Positions 34,905 through 44,308 of a DNA stretch of 64,000 nucleotides are shown piece after piece. Each line of letters begins with the position of its first letter. Position 1 is the stretch's first letter. The stretch spans positions 62,001 to 126,000 of the forward strand of contig NZ_WUBI01000002.1 of the NCBI RefSeq assembly GCF_009807035.1. The letters are read 5' to 3'. This DNA is from Paenibacillus dendrobii. Lineage in GTDB: Bacteria > Bacillota > Bacilli > Paenibacillales > Paenibacillaceae. The position numbers and the translations under genes were made by a program. Under the pieces are notes generated by a model, which saw only the letters and a program-made list of their open reading frames with translations, had not been told where the DNA came from and ran no database searches.

Positions 34905-35182
34905 AAAATTAACGAGTTAAACCGATGAAGGAAAAAAGACCCTTGAAAGTCTTCAGAGAGCCGGTGGTAGGTGCAAACCGGTGACAGTCAAGCCGTCTTA
35001 GCGTTCCAGAGAAGTTGCATTGAACATTGAAGTAGGTGCAACCGGGTCATTTCCGTTATCAAATTCGGTCTATTATAGACCTCTGAGGCTGTCGGTATTG
35101 TAACCGGCGGTGAATTAGGGTGGTACCACGAACAACTCTCGTCCCTTACTACGCAAGTAGTGTGCGGATTGAGAGTTTTTTT
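34905..35182 (+). promoter_or_regulatory. T-box leader of serA
   Basis: tRNA-sensing transcriptional riboswitch. Seen in order: the GATGAAGG start of stem I, the AGAGAGCCGGTGG / GGTGCAAACCGG distal element, and the T-box core AGGGTGGTACCACG (35117-35130) that pairs with the uncharged tRNA acceptor end. A terminator follows (AACTCTC at 35134-35140 with GAGAGTT at 35171-35177 and a T-run). A serine codon AGC at 35000-35002 lies opposite a gap in the stem formed by AAGAC/GTCTT and GGAA/TTCC and is the best specifier candidate. Low charged tRNA-Ser would allow read-through into serA. Confidence 0.93.
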
Positions 35183-35322
35183 GTTATATTTGCCCATGAT
35201 CTGCCTGACTGCTCTTGCTGCGAGTTAGAACCGCATCCCTTTACATCTTTATCCTTTTATACATCAACGCGTTGCCCGGGGAATACGACATTTTCGCAAA
35301 GCGATATAATGAATGGTTTTAC

Positions 35323-35350
35323 GGGATTGTATTCTAATCAATACAACCCC
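35323..35350 (+). repeat. Inverted repeat just upstream of serA
   Basis: GGG-A-TTGTATT, 6 nt, AATACAA-C-CCC: ten pairs with one mismatch. It sits between the T-box terminator and the serA ribosome site, without a T-run, so it is not a terminator. Confidence 0.5.
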
Positions 35351-35389
35351 TCTAATATATGTGTTCCAACAGAATGAGGAGGAGAAACC

Positions 35390-36979
35390 ATGTTTAAAGT
35401 GTTAGTATCGGATCCAATCAGCGATCTGGGGATTCAGCAGCTGATGGATGCAGCCGATGTCCTGGTAGAGAAAAAGACGGGACTCGGGGAGGATGAGCTC
35501 GCAGCCATTATCGGAGAATACGATGCCCTGCTCGTCCGCAGCCAAACGCGCGTGACTGAGAAGATTATGGCAGCAGGTACCAACCTCAAGGTTGTCGGCC
35601 GTGCAGGAGTTGGGGTCGACAACATTGATCTTGAAGCAGCAACCAAACGCGGTATTATCGTCATTAACGCTCCCGACGGCAACACCATCACCACATGTGA
35701 GCATACCTTTGCCATGATGATGGCCCTCGCGCGCCATATTCCTCAGGCTTATGCAAAAACGGTTGGCGGAGATTGGGATCGTAAATCCTTTCTCGGCGTC
35801 GAGCTTCGCAACAAAACTCTCGGAGTCATGGGCATGGGACGGATCGGCAGCGAAGTAGCCAAACGTGCCAAGGCATTCGGAATGAATATTCTGGCATTTG
35901 ACCCTTTCCTGACCCAGGAACGTGCCGAGAAGATGGAAGTCAAGCTGGCATCCGTGGACGATATCGTTCGTAACGCGGACTTCATGACGGTTCATACGCC
36001 GTTAACGCCTGAAACGCGTCATATGATTTCCCGCCCGCAGTTTGAAGTCATGAAAAAAGGAATGCGCATCGTCAACTGTGCTCGCGGCGGAATCATTGAT
36101 GAGATGGCACTCGTGGAAGCCATCAACGAAGGAATCGTAGCCGGTGCTGCATTTGACGTATTTGAAAGTGAACCACCGCAAAGCGATCATCCGTTCCTAT
36201 CGAATCCAAAAATTATCGTGACGCCTCACCTCGGCGCTTCAACCGTTGAAGCCCAAGAGAACGTAGCCATCGACGTGTCGGAGGAAGTCCTTCATATTTT
36301 GCGTAACGAACCATTCAAAAACGCCGTAAACATGCCTCCGGTAGCCGCAAGCGTGATGAGCCGCCTGCAGCCTTACTTCTCGATCGGCGAGAAGCTCGGC
36401 AGCTTTGCTGCACAGGCAGCCAACCAAGCCGTGAATGAAATCCATGTCGATTATGCCGGCGACTTGTCGGATGTCGATACACTTCCGCTGACTCGTTATA
36501 TCGTGAAAGGTGTCCTAGGTCATCATCTTGGCAGCGAAGTGAATATCGTAAACTGCATGCATCTCGCTAAATCGCGTGATATCAACGTGGTTGTGACCAA
36601 AGCTTCGAAATCCAAAGGCTTTACGAATTTGCTGACGGTTACGCTGAAGACTCAGAACCAAGAAGAAACGCTGGTAGCAGGCACTCTGCTGAACGGATAC
36701 GGAGAGCGGATTGTACAGATCGATAAATTCCCGGTCGATATTGCTCCCGAAGGTCACGTCATTCTGATCTCCCATAACGATAAACCGGGTCTCATCGGCA
36801 GTGTCGGCACGTTGCTTGGCCAAAATGACGTCAATATCGCTTCCATGCAGGTAGGGCGTAAAATTATTGGCGGAGCTGCCATCATGATTCTGACGGTTGA
36901 TAAAGCCGTGCAGAAGGACGTTCTGACCCAGCTCACCACATTGCCTGAGCTGAACACTGCAATCGAGATTACGCTGTAA
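35390..36979 (+). CDS. serA: D-3-phosphoglycerate dehydrogenase
   Basis: First step of serine synthesis (3-phosphoglycerate to 3-phosphohydroxypyruvate), 529 aa, the long form. It has an N-terminal substrate domain with VGRAGVGVDNID, a Rossmann loop GVMGMGRIGSEVA, catalytic NCARGGIIDE (Arg) and a Glu/His pair ending in TPHLGAST. These are followed by an allosteric substrate-binding domain and a C-terminal ACT domain (HNDKPGLIGSVGTLLGQNDVNI) for serine feedback. GAGGAGGAG precedes the ATG. Controlled by the T-box upstream. Confidence 0.97.
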   Translation: MFKVLVSDPISDLGIQQLMDAADVLVEKKTGLGEDELAAIIGEYDALLVRSQTRVTEKIMAAGTNLKVVGRAGVGVDNIDLEAATKRGIIVINAPDGNTITTCEHTFAMMMALARHIPQAYAKTVGGDWDRKSFLGVELRNKTLGVMGMGRIGSEVAKRAKAFGMNILAFDPFLTQERAEKMEVKLASVDDIVRNADFMTVHTPLTPETRHMISRPQFEVMKKGMRIVNCARGGIIDEMALVEAINEGIVAGAAFDVFESEPPQSDHPFLSNPKIIVTPHLGASTVEAQENVAIDVSEEVLHILRNEPFKNAVNMPPVAASVMSRLQPYFSIGEKLGSFAAQAANQAVNEIHVDYAGDLSDVDTLPLTRYIVKGVLGHHLGSEVNIVNCMHLAKSRDINVVVTKASKSKGFTNLLTVTLKTQNQEETLVAGTLLNGYGERIVQIDKFPVDIAPEGHVILISHNDKPGLIGSVGTLLGQNDVNIASMQVGRKIIGGAAIMILTVDKAVQKDVLTQLTTLPELNTAIEITL

Positions 36980-37048
36980 CAATATTTAAGATCTTACTGC
37001 CGTTCTGCAAATACCTGATCTATTAAACTCATAATGCTTTTCACAAAA

Positions 37049-37083
37049 AAAGCGCATGCCGATTCCTTACGGCATGCGCTTTT
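37049..37083 (+). terminator. Terminator of serA
   Basis: AAAGCGCATGCC and its exact complement, with a short loop ending in TTTT. It is symmetrical and may act on both strands. Located 70 nt past the serA stop. Confidence 0.83.
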
Positions 37084-37123
37084 GAATTGTTCCACGTTGA
37101 ACAAGATTTATCTTCGAACTTCA

Positions 37124-37150
37124 ACAAAAAACACCTCGGTATGAGGTGTT
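37124..37150 (-). terminator. Terminator of resE
   Basis: AACACCTC / GAGGTGTT stem with a 5-nt loop and six T on the minus strand, 14 nt past the resE stop. Confidence 0.85.
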
Positions 37151-37163
37151 TCTTGTCATGCTA

Positions 37164-38606
37164 TCAGCATTTATGGCATTCGACAGGAATCCTTATCGAG
37201 AACACGGTCCCCTCGCCCAACTGACTGGTAACCCGTATGGATCCTTCGTGGGACTCTACGATATTCTTCACGATAGCAAGACCGAGCCCCGTACCATTCG
37301 ATGTTCCACGAACTCTTGCCTTATCCGCCTTATAAAACCGTTCAAACACAAACGGGATGTCCTCCTGGGGAATTCCCGCCCCTTCATCCTCTATACGGAT
37401 CTGTAGTTCGGAAGCAGGGCCTTCCCCAATCCGGTCGGCAATAATGCGGATCCGTTTGCCCTCAGGCGTATGACGGAAAGCATTGTCCAGAAGATTCGTG
37501 AGAACCTGCTCCAGTTTGTCTTCGTCCGCTGCTTCCAGAATGAGTTCCGATGTCTTTTTATCATAGGATAGGTCTATTCCGCTTTCCTTGGCCCGGACCG
37601 AGAATTTGCGGAATACCCGTTCGAGCAGTTCATTCACATCAAGTTTGCTTCGATGGATATCCGTGTGTCCGGCTTCCATGCGAGCCAGGTCAAGCAGATC
37701 CTTCACAAGGCGTCCCATGCGAAGAGACTCATCATGAATGACCTGAATGAGTTCCTGGCTCTCTTCCGGCGACGTAGCCATACCATCCAGCAATGCTTCG
37801 CTGTAGCCCTGCATCATCGAAAGCGGAGTCCGGATTTCATGAGACACATTCGCCACGAAGTCCTGTCTCATTTTTTCCAGCTTCACCTGCTCGGTAATGT
37901 CTCTGACCACCGCCACAGCGCCGCGGATAACATTATCTGCATACAGAGGAGCCATATGTACAGACCAGACTCCCTGTTTGACATGCACATCAGAGCTGAC
38001 ATCCGCACTTTCCTGAAGCATCCGCTCGAACAATGCCAGAAGCGGCTTCGGTACCTTCTCTTCGGCAGGAGCTTCCAGCTCATCGGTCGGCTCCATATCC
38101 CAGTCGATATCCTTCCACTTCGGAATCAGCTTTTGTGCAGGCGGATTGGTCAAAACAATATGGCCCGAATTATCGATTGTTATCACCGCATCGCTCATGC
38201 TTCGGAGAACGCTCGCCAGATGTTCCTTTTCTTGATTGAGGTTACGGATATTATCTTCAAGCTCCTCAGCCATATGATTAAATGTATTGGCCAGCTTACC
38301 AATCTCATCGCTCGTGACGATGGAAAGACGGGTATTGTACTCGCCTTTGCTGATCGCCTCCGTTGCACTGATCAGCTTTTGCATGGGCTGAGTAATTTTG
38401 GTGAGAAGGAATAGGGCAAAAAAAGTGGTCATCGAAAAACCAATGATCGCCGTATAGGTAAACAGACGTTTAATATCTCCGGAATTGTTCGAGAAATTGG
38501 TGTCGATATACGGGAGCAGGAACAAGGCCATAATGATCAAAATACAGGCCACAAGGCATATGATCGTTGCCCACAGTTTACCAACCAGTGATGTCCAGAA
38601 GTTCAC
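37164..38606 (-). CDS. resE: Sensor histidine kinase ResE
   Basis: Membrane sensor of the redox/oxygen two-component system, 480 aa. Two membrane helices (about 8-32 and 50-68) border a short outer loop, far smaller than in many ResE proteins. Then come HAMP, a PAS domain (LASVLRSMSDAVITID), a HisKA box with SHEIRTPLSMM (phospho-His) and HATPase motifs NLLDNAFRHTPEG, DEGAGI and GTGLGLAIVK. The GTG at 38606 follows GAGGTG and is 2 bp after resD. The signal is probably respiratory, judging from its resABC neighbours. Confidence 0.92.
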   Translation of the reverse strand: MNFWTSLVGKLWATIICLVACILIIMALFLLPYIDTNFSNNSGDIKRLFTYTAIIGFSMTTFFALFLLTKITQPMQKLISATEAISKGEYNTRLSIVTSDEIGKLANTFNHMAEELEDNIRNLNQEKEHLASVLRSMSDAVITIDNSGHIVLTNPPAQKLIPKWKDIDWDMEPTDELEAPAEEKVPKPLLALFERMLQESADVSSDVHVKQGVWSVHMAPLYADNVIRGAVAVVRDITEQVKLEKMRQDFVANVSHEIRTPLSMMQGYSEALLDGMATSPEESQELIQVIHDESLRMGRLVKDLLDLARMEAGHTDIHRSKLDVNELLERVFRKFSVRAKESGIDLSYDKKTSELILEAADEDKLEQVLTNLLDNAFRHTPEGKRIRIIADRIGEGPASELQIRIEDEGAGIPQEDIPFVFERFYKADKARVRGTSNGTGLGLAIVKNIVESHEGSIRVTSQLGEGTVFSIRIPVECHKC

Positions 38607-38607
38607 G

Positions 38608-39324
38608 TTACTTCGGCACCTCTAACTTGTAACCGACGCCCCATACGGTCGTAATCATGGAAGCCGATTCCGGAGACACTTTATTCAGCTTTTCCCTGAG
38701 TCTTTTCACATGGGTATCGACGGTACGCAAATCTCCAAAGAACTCGTAGTTCCATACATCCTTCAGCAGTTCTTCTCTTGAAAACACCTTGTCAGGTGAA
38801 ACCGCAAGATAATGCAGGAGTTCATATTCCTTCGGCGTCAGGCTTACTTCCTGTCCGCTTGCGGTAACTCGATGCGCGTCATGCTCAATCACCAAGTGAG
38901 GGAACACGATATTATTGCTGGAATTACTATCCTTCGACAAATATGCGGTTGCCGAGGAACGTCTAAGAATCGCTTTTACGCGATATATCACTTCTCTTGG
39001 GCTAAATGGTTTAACGACATAATCATCCGCTCCGACCTCAAAGCCTTGGACTCGGTTGATTTCCTCCCCTTTTGCCGTCAGCATCAGGATCGGTGTCGAT
39101 TTTAATTGTCTTAAACGGGTACAGACTTCCATTCCATCCATTCCCGGAAGCATTAAATCCAGCAAAATAAGGCCGTAATCCTGATTAGAGGCTTTACGGA
39201 GCGCAGTTTCTCCATCTTCCGCTTCCTCAACCTCATATCCTTCCTTTTCCAAATACATCTTGAGCAAACGGCGAATCCGTTCTTCATCGTCCACAACCAG
39301 TATTCGATTTCCGTGCTCTGACAT
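38608..39324 (-). CDS. resD: Response regulator ResD
   Basis: OmpR/PhoB-type regulator, 238 aa. The receiver domain has VVDDEERIRR, the phospho-acceptor in LILLDLMLPGMDG and KPFSPREV with the conserved Lys; the C-terminal winged helix has LTPKEYELLHYLA and VDTHVKRLREKL. The ATG at 39324 lies behind AAGGGG; the frame continues to 39348 without support. In B. subtilis ResD activates aerobic and anaerobic respiration genes, including resABC. About 190 bp separate it from ccsA. Confidence 0.94.
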   Translation of the reverse strand: MSEHGNRILVVDDEERIRRLLKMYLEKEGYEVEEAEDGETALRKASNQDYGLILLDLMLPGMDGMEVCTRLRQLKSTPILMLTAKGEEINRVQGFEVGADDYVVKPFSPREVIYRVKAILRRSSATAYLSKDSNSSNNIVFPHLVIEHDAHRVTASGQEVSLTPKEYELLHYLAVSPDKVFSREELLKDVWNYEFFGDLRTVDTHVKRLREKLNKVSPESASMITTVWGVGYKLEVPK

Positions 39325-39512
39325 AGACAACAACCCCTTTATGTTCATACGAAGATCTTCTACTTACTCTCAAAGGACAATTATAGCGAAAATCCGCTTC
39401 AACATTCAACATCAAATGCGAAACGGATCTTCTTAAGAGATCAGAAAGTATATGCATTCTTAAGGCTGCTTCCTGATTTCGCAAGAAAGACTGCCTCTAA
39501 AAATCGGTCTGG

Positions 39513-40772
39513 TTATTCCACGCCCGCATAGGAATGCAAGCCTGCGATAACCAGATTTACCCCAACCAGCGTGAACATAACCACGAGGAAGCCGATAACG
39601 GCCAACCACGCGGAGTTGCTGCCCTGCCAGCCGCGGGAAAGTCTAAGATGCAGATAGGCACTGTAGAACAACCAGCAAATGAGCGCCCATACTTCTTTAG
39701 GGTCCCAGCTCCAGAAAATGCCCCAGGCGATTTGAGCCCAAATCATCGCGAAGATAAGCGCACCGAGCGTAAAGATCGGGAAACCGATCGCGATGGCCCG
39801 GTAACTGATTTCATCCAGATCGTCCGCATCAATGCCGTCCATTAACGGCGAGGCGGCCCTGCCGAGCGGTTTGCGAGCAATCAGACGAAGAAGACCATAG
39901 AGAATGAGTCCGGTGATAAACGACCAAATGATCGTGTTGAATTTCCGTCCGGCATTTACGCCGTTCATCCAGGATGGAGCGTTAAACAGCGGTTTACTCA
40001 TGCCAAGGAATGGCTCATAGCTTTCGATTTTGCTGTGATATGGTCCGACGATCGGCGGCAGTTTATACGATACCTTTTCCGTAATCGTCGTTTGCGCGCC
40101 CTCTTGGCCCGTTACCTTCGTCTGCGTGAATACAGACTCATAACCTGAGGCGCGGAAAATAAATACAGTAGCGATAAAGGAAATGACAAGAATGATGGAA
40201 AAGAATATGACTTCAACCCAGCGTTGCTGTTTCTTTGCCTTTTTCTCTTTACTCTTGAAATCGACCGTACGCAGCAAGTACATAAACCCGGCAGCGAAAG
40301 CGATCGCGAAGAAAGATTCGCCGGCAGCAGCCAGCGTAACGTGAATCTTCAGCCAGTAAGATTGCAGCGATGGAATCAGCGGCTGCACTTCCTGCGGAAA
40401 TACTGCCGCATATGCCATAACGATGATCGTAATCGGTACGGCGAACAAGCCCAGCAGCGTTTTTTTGTAAATGAGATAGACAACCGTAAAGGCGACCATC
40501 ACCATCATGGACAGGAATGACATAAATTCATACATGTTACTGACCGGTATATGCTTGCCACCGATCCAGCGGGTCACGAAAAATATCAGATGGAAGATCA
40601 GACCAAGGGATGAGACCCAAAATGCAATTTTGCCCCATTTCTTCGAGTGTGTTTCCGGGTCGCGGTTGCTCCATTTACGGCCCATCAGAGCAATCGCGAA
40701 TAATATGAATGCCGCGCAATAGAGCAAGAATGCGACGATAAACATATCACTGCTGAAATCCAATAACTTCAT
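39513..40772 (-). CDS. resC: Cytochrome c synthesis protein CcsA (ResC)
   Basis: System II cytochrome c haem lyase component, 419 aa and strongly hydrophobic. The haem-handling WWD signature is seen as WGIFWSWDPKEVWALICW near residue 365, with conserved His residues at LRLSRGWQ and in outer loops. It works with ResB (CcsB) to carry and attach haem on the outer side of the membrane. The start overlaps the resB stop (ATGA). Confidence 0.93.
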   Translation of the reverse strand: MKLLDFSSDMFIVAFLLYCAAFILFAIALMGRKWSNRDPETHSKKWGKIAFWVSSLGLIFHLIFFVTRWIGGKHIPVSNMYEFMSFLSMMVMVAFTVVYLIYKKTLLGLFAVPITIIVMAYAAVFPQEVQPLIPSLQSYWLKIHVTLAAAGESFFAIAFAAGFMYLLRTVDFKSKEKKAKKQQRWVEVIFFSIILVISFIATVFIFRASGYESVFTQTKVTGQEGAQTTITEKVSYKLPPIVGPYHSKIESYEPFLGMSKPLFNAPSWMNGVNAGRKFNTIIWSFITGLILYGLLRLIARKPLGRAASPLMDGIDADDLDEISYRAIAIGFPIFTLGALIFAMIWAQIAWGIFWSWDPKEVWALICWLFYSAYLHLRLSRGWQGSNSAWLAVIGFLVVMFTLVGVNLVIAGLHSYAGVE

Positions 40773-42460
40773 GCTTGGTTTCCTCCGTTATCCATGGACT
40801 TCTCGTCCACATCCAGATTCATTTTTTTCAAGATCGCCGAGATTTCCCGGCGAATGCCGAACCAGTTTTTGTTGGTGTGAGCTCCGAGGGTCAACGTTCC
40901 ATTATCAATCCGCAGCCAGATCCGGCGGTGCTGCCAGTAGAAACCGAGCACCAAGCCCAGCATGACGATGCTAGCGCCGATCCAGATAAACGGCATCACC
41001 TTATCCACGCGAATGTTCAGGTACGATGTCGACAAAGAAAAATCAACGTTCTCCATCCCTTTTACATCCAGCATCAGCGGAAAACTTCCTCCGTTCAGCT
41101 TGGCGTTAATTGCGTCCTGTTGGAAACGCTCTTTGTCGATTTCCTTCGGAAAATAAATATATTGCACACCTGCAGCTGGCAGATCCGGACCTTTGATCAG
41201 GAAAAGAAATGCCGGCGCATTCGGATTCGGAGTTTTGGTAACAGGCTTCCCATTTTCGTCCAAGCCGAAATCATTGTACTTTTCTTTGAGCTCGAGACTA
41301 TAGTCGCCCACGGTATAATTCCGCTGGGGATTCTTGATATCCAGCTTAAATTTGCCGAAATCCTTGCCTGTCTTGGCATCCACCAATGATGGACTTACCG
41401 ATCGCAGCACCGGAGTCATATCATAATCAAACTGATATGCCATTAATCCTTTGTAATCCAGCGGATCGTTGACCTGAATATTATGCTTGGTCACTTCCTC
41501 AAGCTGGGGTTCTTTGGTCGGATCATCGCAATCGGCTGTACATTGGTACAGCGTTGCTTGGGTATTAAACAGTTTGGGGAGAATCTTGCCTTGATTGCGG
41601 AATTCCTCCGGCATTTCTTCCTGTGAATAATACTCCACAGTAAACTTCTCGTTTTTCAAGTAGTACGAAGTATTCGGTATGTGTTTGATTTCCCCTTCGG
41701 GAAAGGCTACATGCTGGTCCATTTTCAGGCCTGGCAATCCGCGCGCGAGAACCGCTAGCAGAAAGATGATCAAACCGATATGGATAACATAAGGGCCCCA
41801 CCGGCTGAAACGGTATTTCTCGGCCAAGAGAGCGTTTCCGTCAGTATATACACGATAACCCTTCTTTTTGATCGGAGCGGATACCTGCTTCACCCAATCT
41901 TCAGCCGTACCTTCGACAGGTCCTTGATAGACAACGCGCTGACGCGTCAGAAACTGCATGTGCTTAAGTATTCTTTGTTTGGTAAGTGCCTTGTACAGCG
42001 GAAGTACACGGTCCAAGCTGCAAATGACCAATGATGCCCCGATCATGACAAGGAGCAAAATAAACCACCAGGATTCATAGGTATGCGTCAATCCGAGCTT
42101 GTAATAGACAAGACCCCAAGTACCATAAGTTTCCTTGTAATACGTCGACGGATCAATGTTCAGGAACGTGCTTTCCTGCGGAAATATGGTGCCGAGCATG
42201 GACCCGATCAGCGTCAGAATAATCATGTACACCGCAATTTTGACAGAGGAAAAGAAGTTCCAGATGCGGTCTATGAAATTCGGATTGGCACGCTGCGATC
42301 TCCGTGCCATGCCGTCATAACGCATCTCTAGAACTTCATTAGACTCACGGTCCTCTACATCAAGCGGTCTTCCGCATGCCTCACAAAGCACAGTTCCAAC
42401 CGGATTCTGGTGTCCGCACTCGCATTTGGTGTTTTTAAAAGCGATTACTTCTTGTAACAT
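40769..42460 (-). CDS. resB: Cytochrome c biogenesis protein ResB with N-terminal zinc ribbon
   Basis: Membrane component of system II cytochrome c maturation, 563 aa. Membrane helices are found near residues 70-95, 135-150 and 225-245 and one at the C-terminal end (MPFIWIGASIVMLGLVLGFYW). An extra 50-residue head carries Cys13, Cys15, Cys26 and Cys29 (CECG, CEACGRPL), a double-knuckle zinc ribbon not part of the core family. The ATG overlaps the resA stop by one base (TAATG). It forms the haem channel with ResC. Confidence 0.93.
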   Translation of the reverse strand: MLQEVIAFKNTKCECGHQNPVGTVLCEACGRPLDVEDRESNEVLEMRYDGMARRSQRANPNFIDRIWNFFSSVKIAVYMIILTLIGSMLGTIFPQESTFLNIDPSTYYKETYGTWGLVYYKLGLTHTYESWWFILLLVMIGASLVICSLDRVLPLYKALTKQRILKHMQFLTRQRVVYQGPVEGTAEDWVKQVSAPIKKKGYRVYTDGNALLAEKYRFSRWGPYVIHIGLIIFLLAVLARGLPGLKMDQHVAFPEGEIKHIPNTSYYLKNEKFTVEYYSQEEMPEEFRNQGKILPKLFNTQATLYQCTADCDDPTKEPQLEEVTKHNIQVNDPLDYKGLMAYQFDYDMTPVLRSVSPSLVDAKTGKDFGKFKLDIKNPQRNYTVGDYSLELKEKYNDFGLDENGKPVTKTPNPNAPAFLFLIKGPDLPAAGVQYIYFPKEIDKERFQQDAINAKLNGGSFPLMLDVKGMENVDFSLSTSYLNIRVDKVMPFIWIGASIVMLGLVLGFYWQHRRIWLRIDNGTLTLGAHTNKNWFGIRREISAILKKMNLDVDEKSMDNGGNQA

Positions 42461-42984
42461 TACGATTTCACCAGCTCTTCAATTTGTTTGTCGAGGGTGG
42501 CTAAATCCAGCTGACCCAGATGTATTTTGTTGATTTTCCCGTCTTTGGACACAAAGAAAGTGGTAGGCAGAGGCGAAATGCCATATTTCGCGATCGAATC
42601 CTTGTTTTGATCAAGAAGTATAGGAAAATCCACGTTAACGCTGTTCACGAAATTTTCAACAGCCATCTTGTCTTCACCAGCATTAATTCCGACCACAACT
42701 ACGTCCTTGTCTTTCCATTTTTGCCACTGTGCCTGCAGTGCCGGCATTTCCTTTACGCAAGGTCCGCACCATGTTCCCCAAAAATTGAGAACCATTGCCT
42801 TCCCCTTGTATTCATCCAGCGTATGAGCCTTCCCATCAAGGCCAAGAAGTTCAAAATTCGGCGCCTTGCTGCCTTCCGTAGGCTTGCCGCCTGAACCCGA
42901 CACTTGTGAAACAATGGCATACCCGCCCAGAATAACGATCAAAAGCAGGATAATTATCTGAATTTTCTTTCTTGATTTACCCAT
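42460..42984 (-). CDS. resA: Thiol-disulfide oxidoreductase ResA
   Basis: Membrane-anchored thioredoxin-like protein that keeps the apocytochrome c CXXCH cysteines reduced, 174 aa. It has an N-terminal anchor (IQIIILLLIVILGGYAIV), then a TlpA/ResA domain with NFWGTWCGPC (Cys73, Cys76) and the cis-Pro region PLPTTFFV. The active site is CGPC, not the CEPC of B. subtilis ResA. The ATG at 42984 follows AAAGGAGC. First gene of resA-resB-resC, coupled by overlaps. Confidence 0.94.
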   Translation of the reverse strand: MGKSRKKIQIIILLLIVILGGYAIVSQVSGSGGKPTEGSKAPNFELLGLDGKAHTLDEYKGKAMVLNFWGTWCGPCVKEMPALQAQWQKWKDKDVVVVGINAGEDKMAVENFVNSVNVDFPILLDQNKDSIAKYGISPLPTTFFVSKDGKINKIHLGQLDLATLDKQIEELVKS

Positions 42985-43113
42985 GCCAAATGCTCCTTTA
43001 CTATGACAAATCTCATGTTTTCTACCCCAGATTTTGAACATCCTATGAAGAATTATACCGAAAACATGTCATATTTGTGGAGGCTGGTTATGAATATTGT
43101 GTGACCTTCCGAT

Positions 43114-43854
43114 CTATCTTTTACCCTTTTTGCCGGATTTAGCCATATTTTTCAGGGCTTCCACTTCATCTGCACTCAAATGGCGGTATAAACCACGTTT
43201 CAGATTCTGGAGCAGCAAATCTCCAAACGAAATGCGCTTCAGACGAATGACTTTATGGGAAATCGCCTCGAACATTCTCCGAACCTGCCGATTGCGGCCT
43301 TCGTGAATCGTAATGGTGATCACAGCCTCATTCTTTTCGGTATCGATATCCTTATATTCGACTTCCGCTGGATAAGTCATACCGTCATCGAGCTTAATTC
43401 CCGCGCGAAGCTTGTCCAATTCGCTGCCGTGAGGGATGCCCTCTACGGTCGCGAGATACGTCTTAGGCACATGATGTTTCGGATGCGTCAGCATATTCGC
43501 AAATTCACCATCATTTGTCAGGAGCAGAAGGCCTTCGGTATCATAATCCAAACGCCCTACCGGATAGATCCGTTCCTTAATTCCTTTAATATAATCGGTC
43601 ACGATCTTACGTCCGGCAGGGTCAGATGCGCTTGTGATGACACCTTTCGGCTTGTTCATCATAATGTAGATTTTTTTCTCGTTTCGAATCGGTTTGCCTT
43701 GCACCGTGATGATATCTGTTTCGGGGTCCGCCTTTGTTCCGAGCGCAGTAACGGTTTCCCCGTTAACTTCCACCTTGCCGGCCAGTATCAATTCCTCGCA
43801 TTTGCGGCGGGAAGCAATGCCGGCTTGAGCTAAAATTTTCTGTAATCTTTCCAT
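43114..43854 (-). CDS. rluB: 23S rRNA pseudouridine synthase RluB
   Basis: RsuA/RluB-family pseudouridine synthase, 246 aa. It has an N-terminal S4 RNA-binding domain (MERLQKILAQAGIASRRKCE) and a catalytic domain with GRLDYDTEGLLLLTND containing the catalytic Asp, then EGRNRQVRRMFEAISHKV. The lysine-rich C-terminus (KSGKKGKR) is typical of Firmicute members. It lies between spmB and resA as in B. subtilis. The exact target uridine is by family inference. Confidence 0.94.
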   Translation of the reverse strand: MERLQKILAQAGIASRRKCEELILAGKVEVNGETVTALGTKADPETDIITVQGKPIRNEKKIYIMMNKPKGVITSASDPAGRKIVTDYIKGIKERIYPVGRLDYDTEGLLLLTNDGEFANMLTHPKHHVPKTYLATVEGIPHGSELDKLRAGIKLDDGMTYPAEVEYKDIDTEKNEAVITITIHEGRNRQVRRMFEAISHKVIRLKRISFGDLLLQNLKRGLYRHLSADEVEALKNMAKSGKKGKR

Positions 43855-43875
43855 TGTTTATTAGGTCACCTCAAA

Positions 43876-44217
43876 CTAATGATACCCGTGAGAAGGGTAA
43901 ATCACAAGTTCATTCCAGGGAAATTCTTTTCCGGGGCAGGTGTTTGTGTGCGGATAAAGAAAAAGGGGAGAAATGTCATATTGTCGGGACAGCTCCATAA
44001 TGAGTTTGCTGGCAATAAAAAGCTGCTGTTTTTCAGCAGCCCCCAGCAGGTCGTAGCTCCGATTAAAGTTGCCTTCCAGACAAATATGAATGTGGGATGG
44101 GTCCGTCAATAAAGGGGCCGAGGTTATGAAGCCGTCTGCGCTGATCCAGAAATCATACCCGACTCCATTGATGGACGTGCAGGAGGAATGATGAATAATA
44201 AAGCCTTCAAATGTCAT
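43876..44217 (-). CDS. Short N-acetylmuramoyl-L-alanine amidase-like protein
   Basis: 113 aa, compact Amidase_2/PGRP fold. HHSSC (zinc His), GYDFWISADGFI, ICLEGNF and HTNTCPGKEFPW (second zinc His and the conserved Cys-Pro) follow the order of this family. GAGGTGAG precedes the ATG. No signal peptide and no cell-wall-binding repeat are present, so it is either cytoplasmic, released on mother-cell lysis, or exported another way. It lies in a sporulation block (spmA, spmB, dacB), suggesting a spore-cortex role; this is inference. Confidence 0.83.
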   Translation of the reverse strand: MTFEGFIIHHSSCTSINGVGYDFWISADGFITSAPLLTDPSHIHICLEGNFNRSYDLLGAAEKQQLFIASKLIMELSRQYDISPLFLYPHTNTCPGKEFPWNELVIYPSHGYH

Positions 44218-44308
44218 GGTCTCACCTCAATCCCTGTACAAATGCATGCGTGGTACAGTATATGAGGTGTCCATCATTACGTTACGGATTATATATCGGT
44301 GATTCAGG

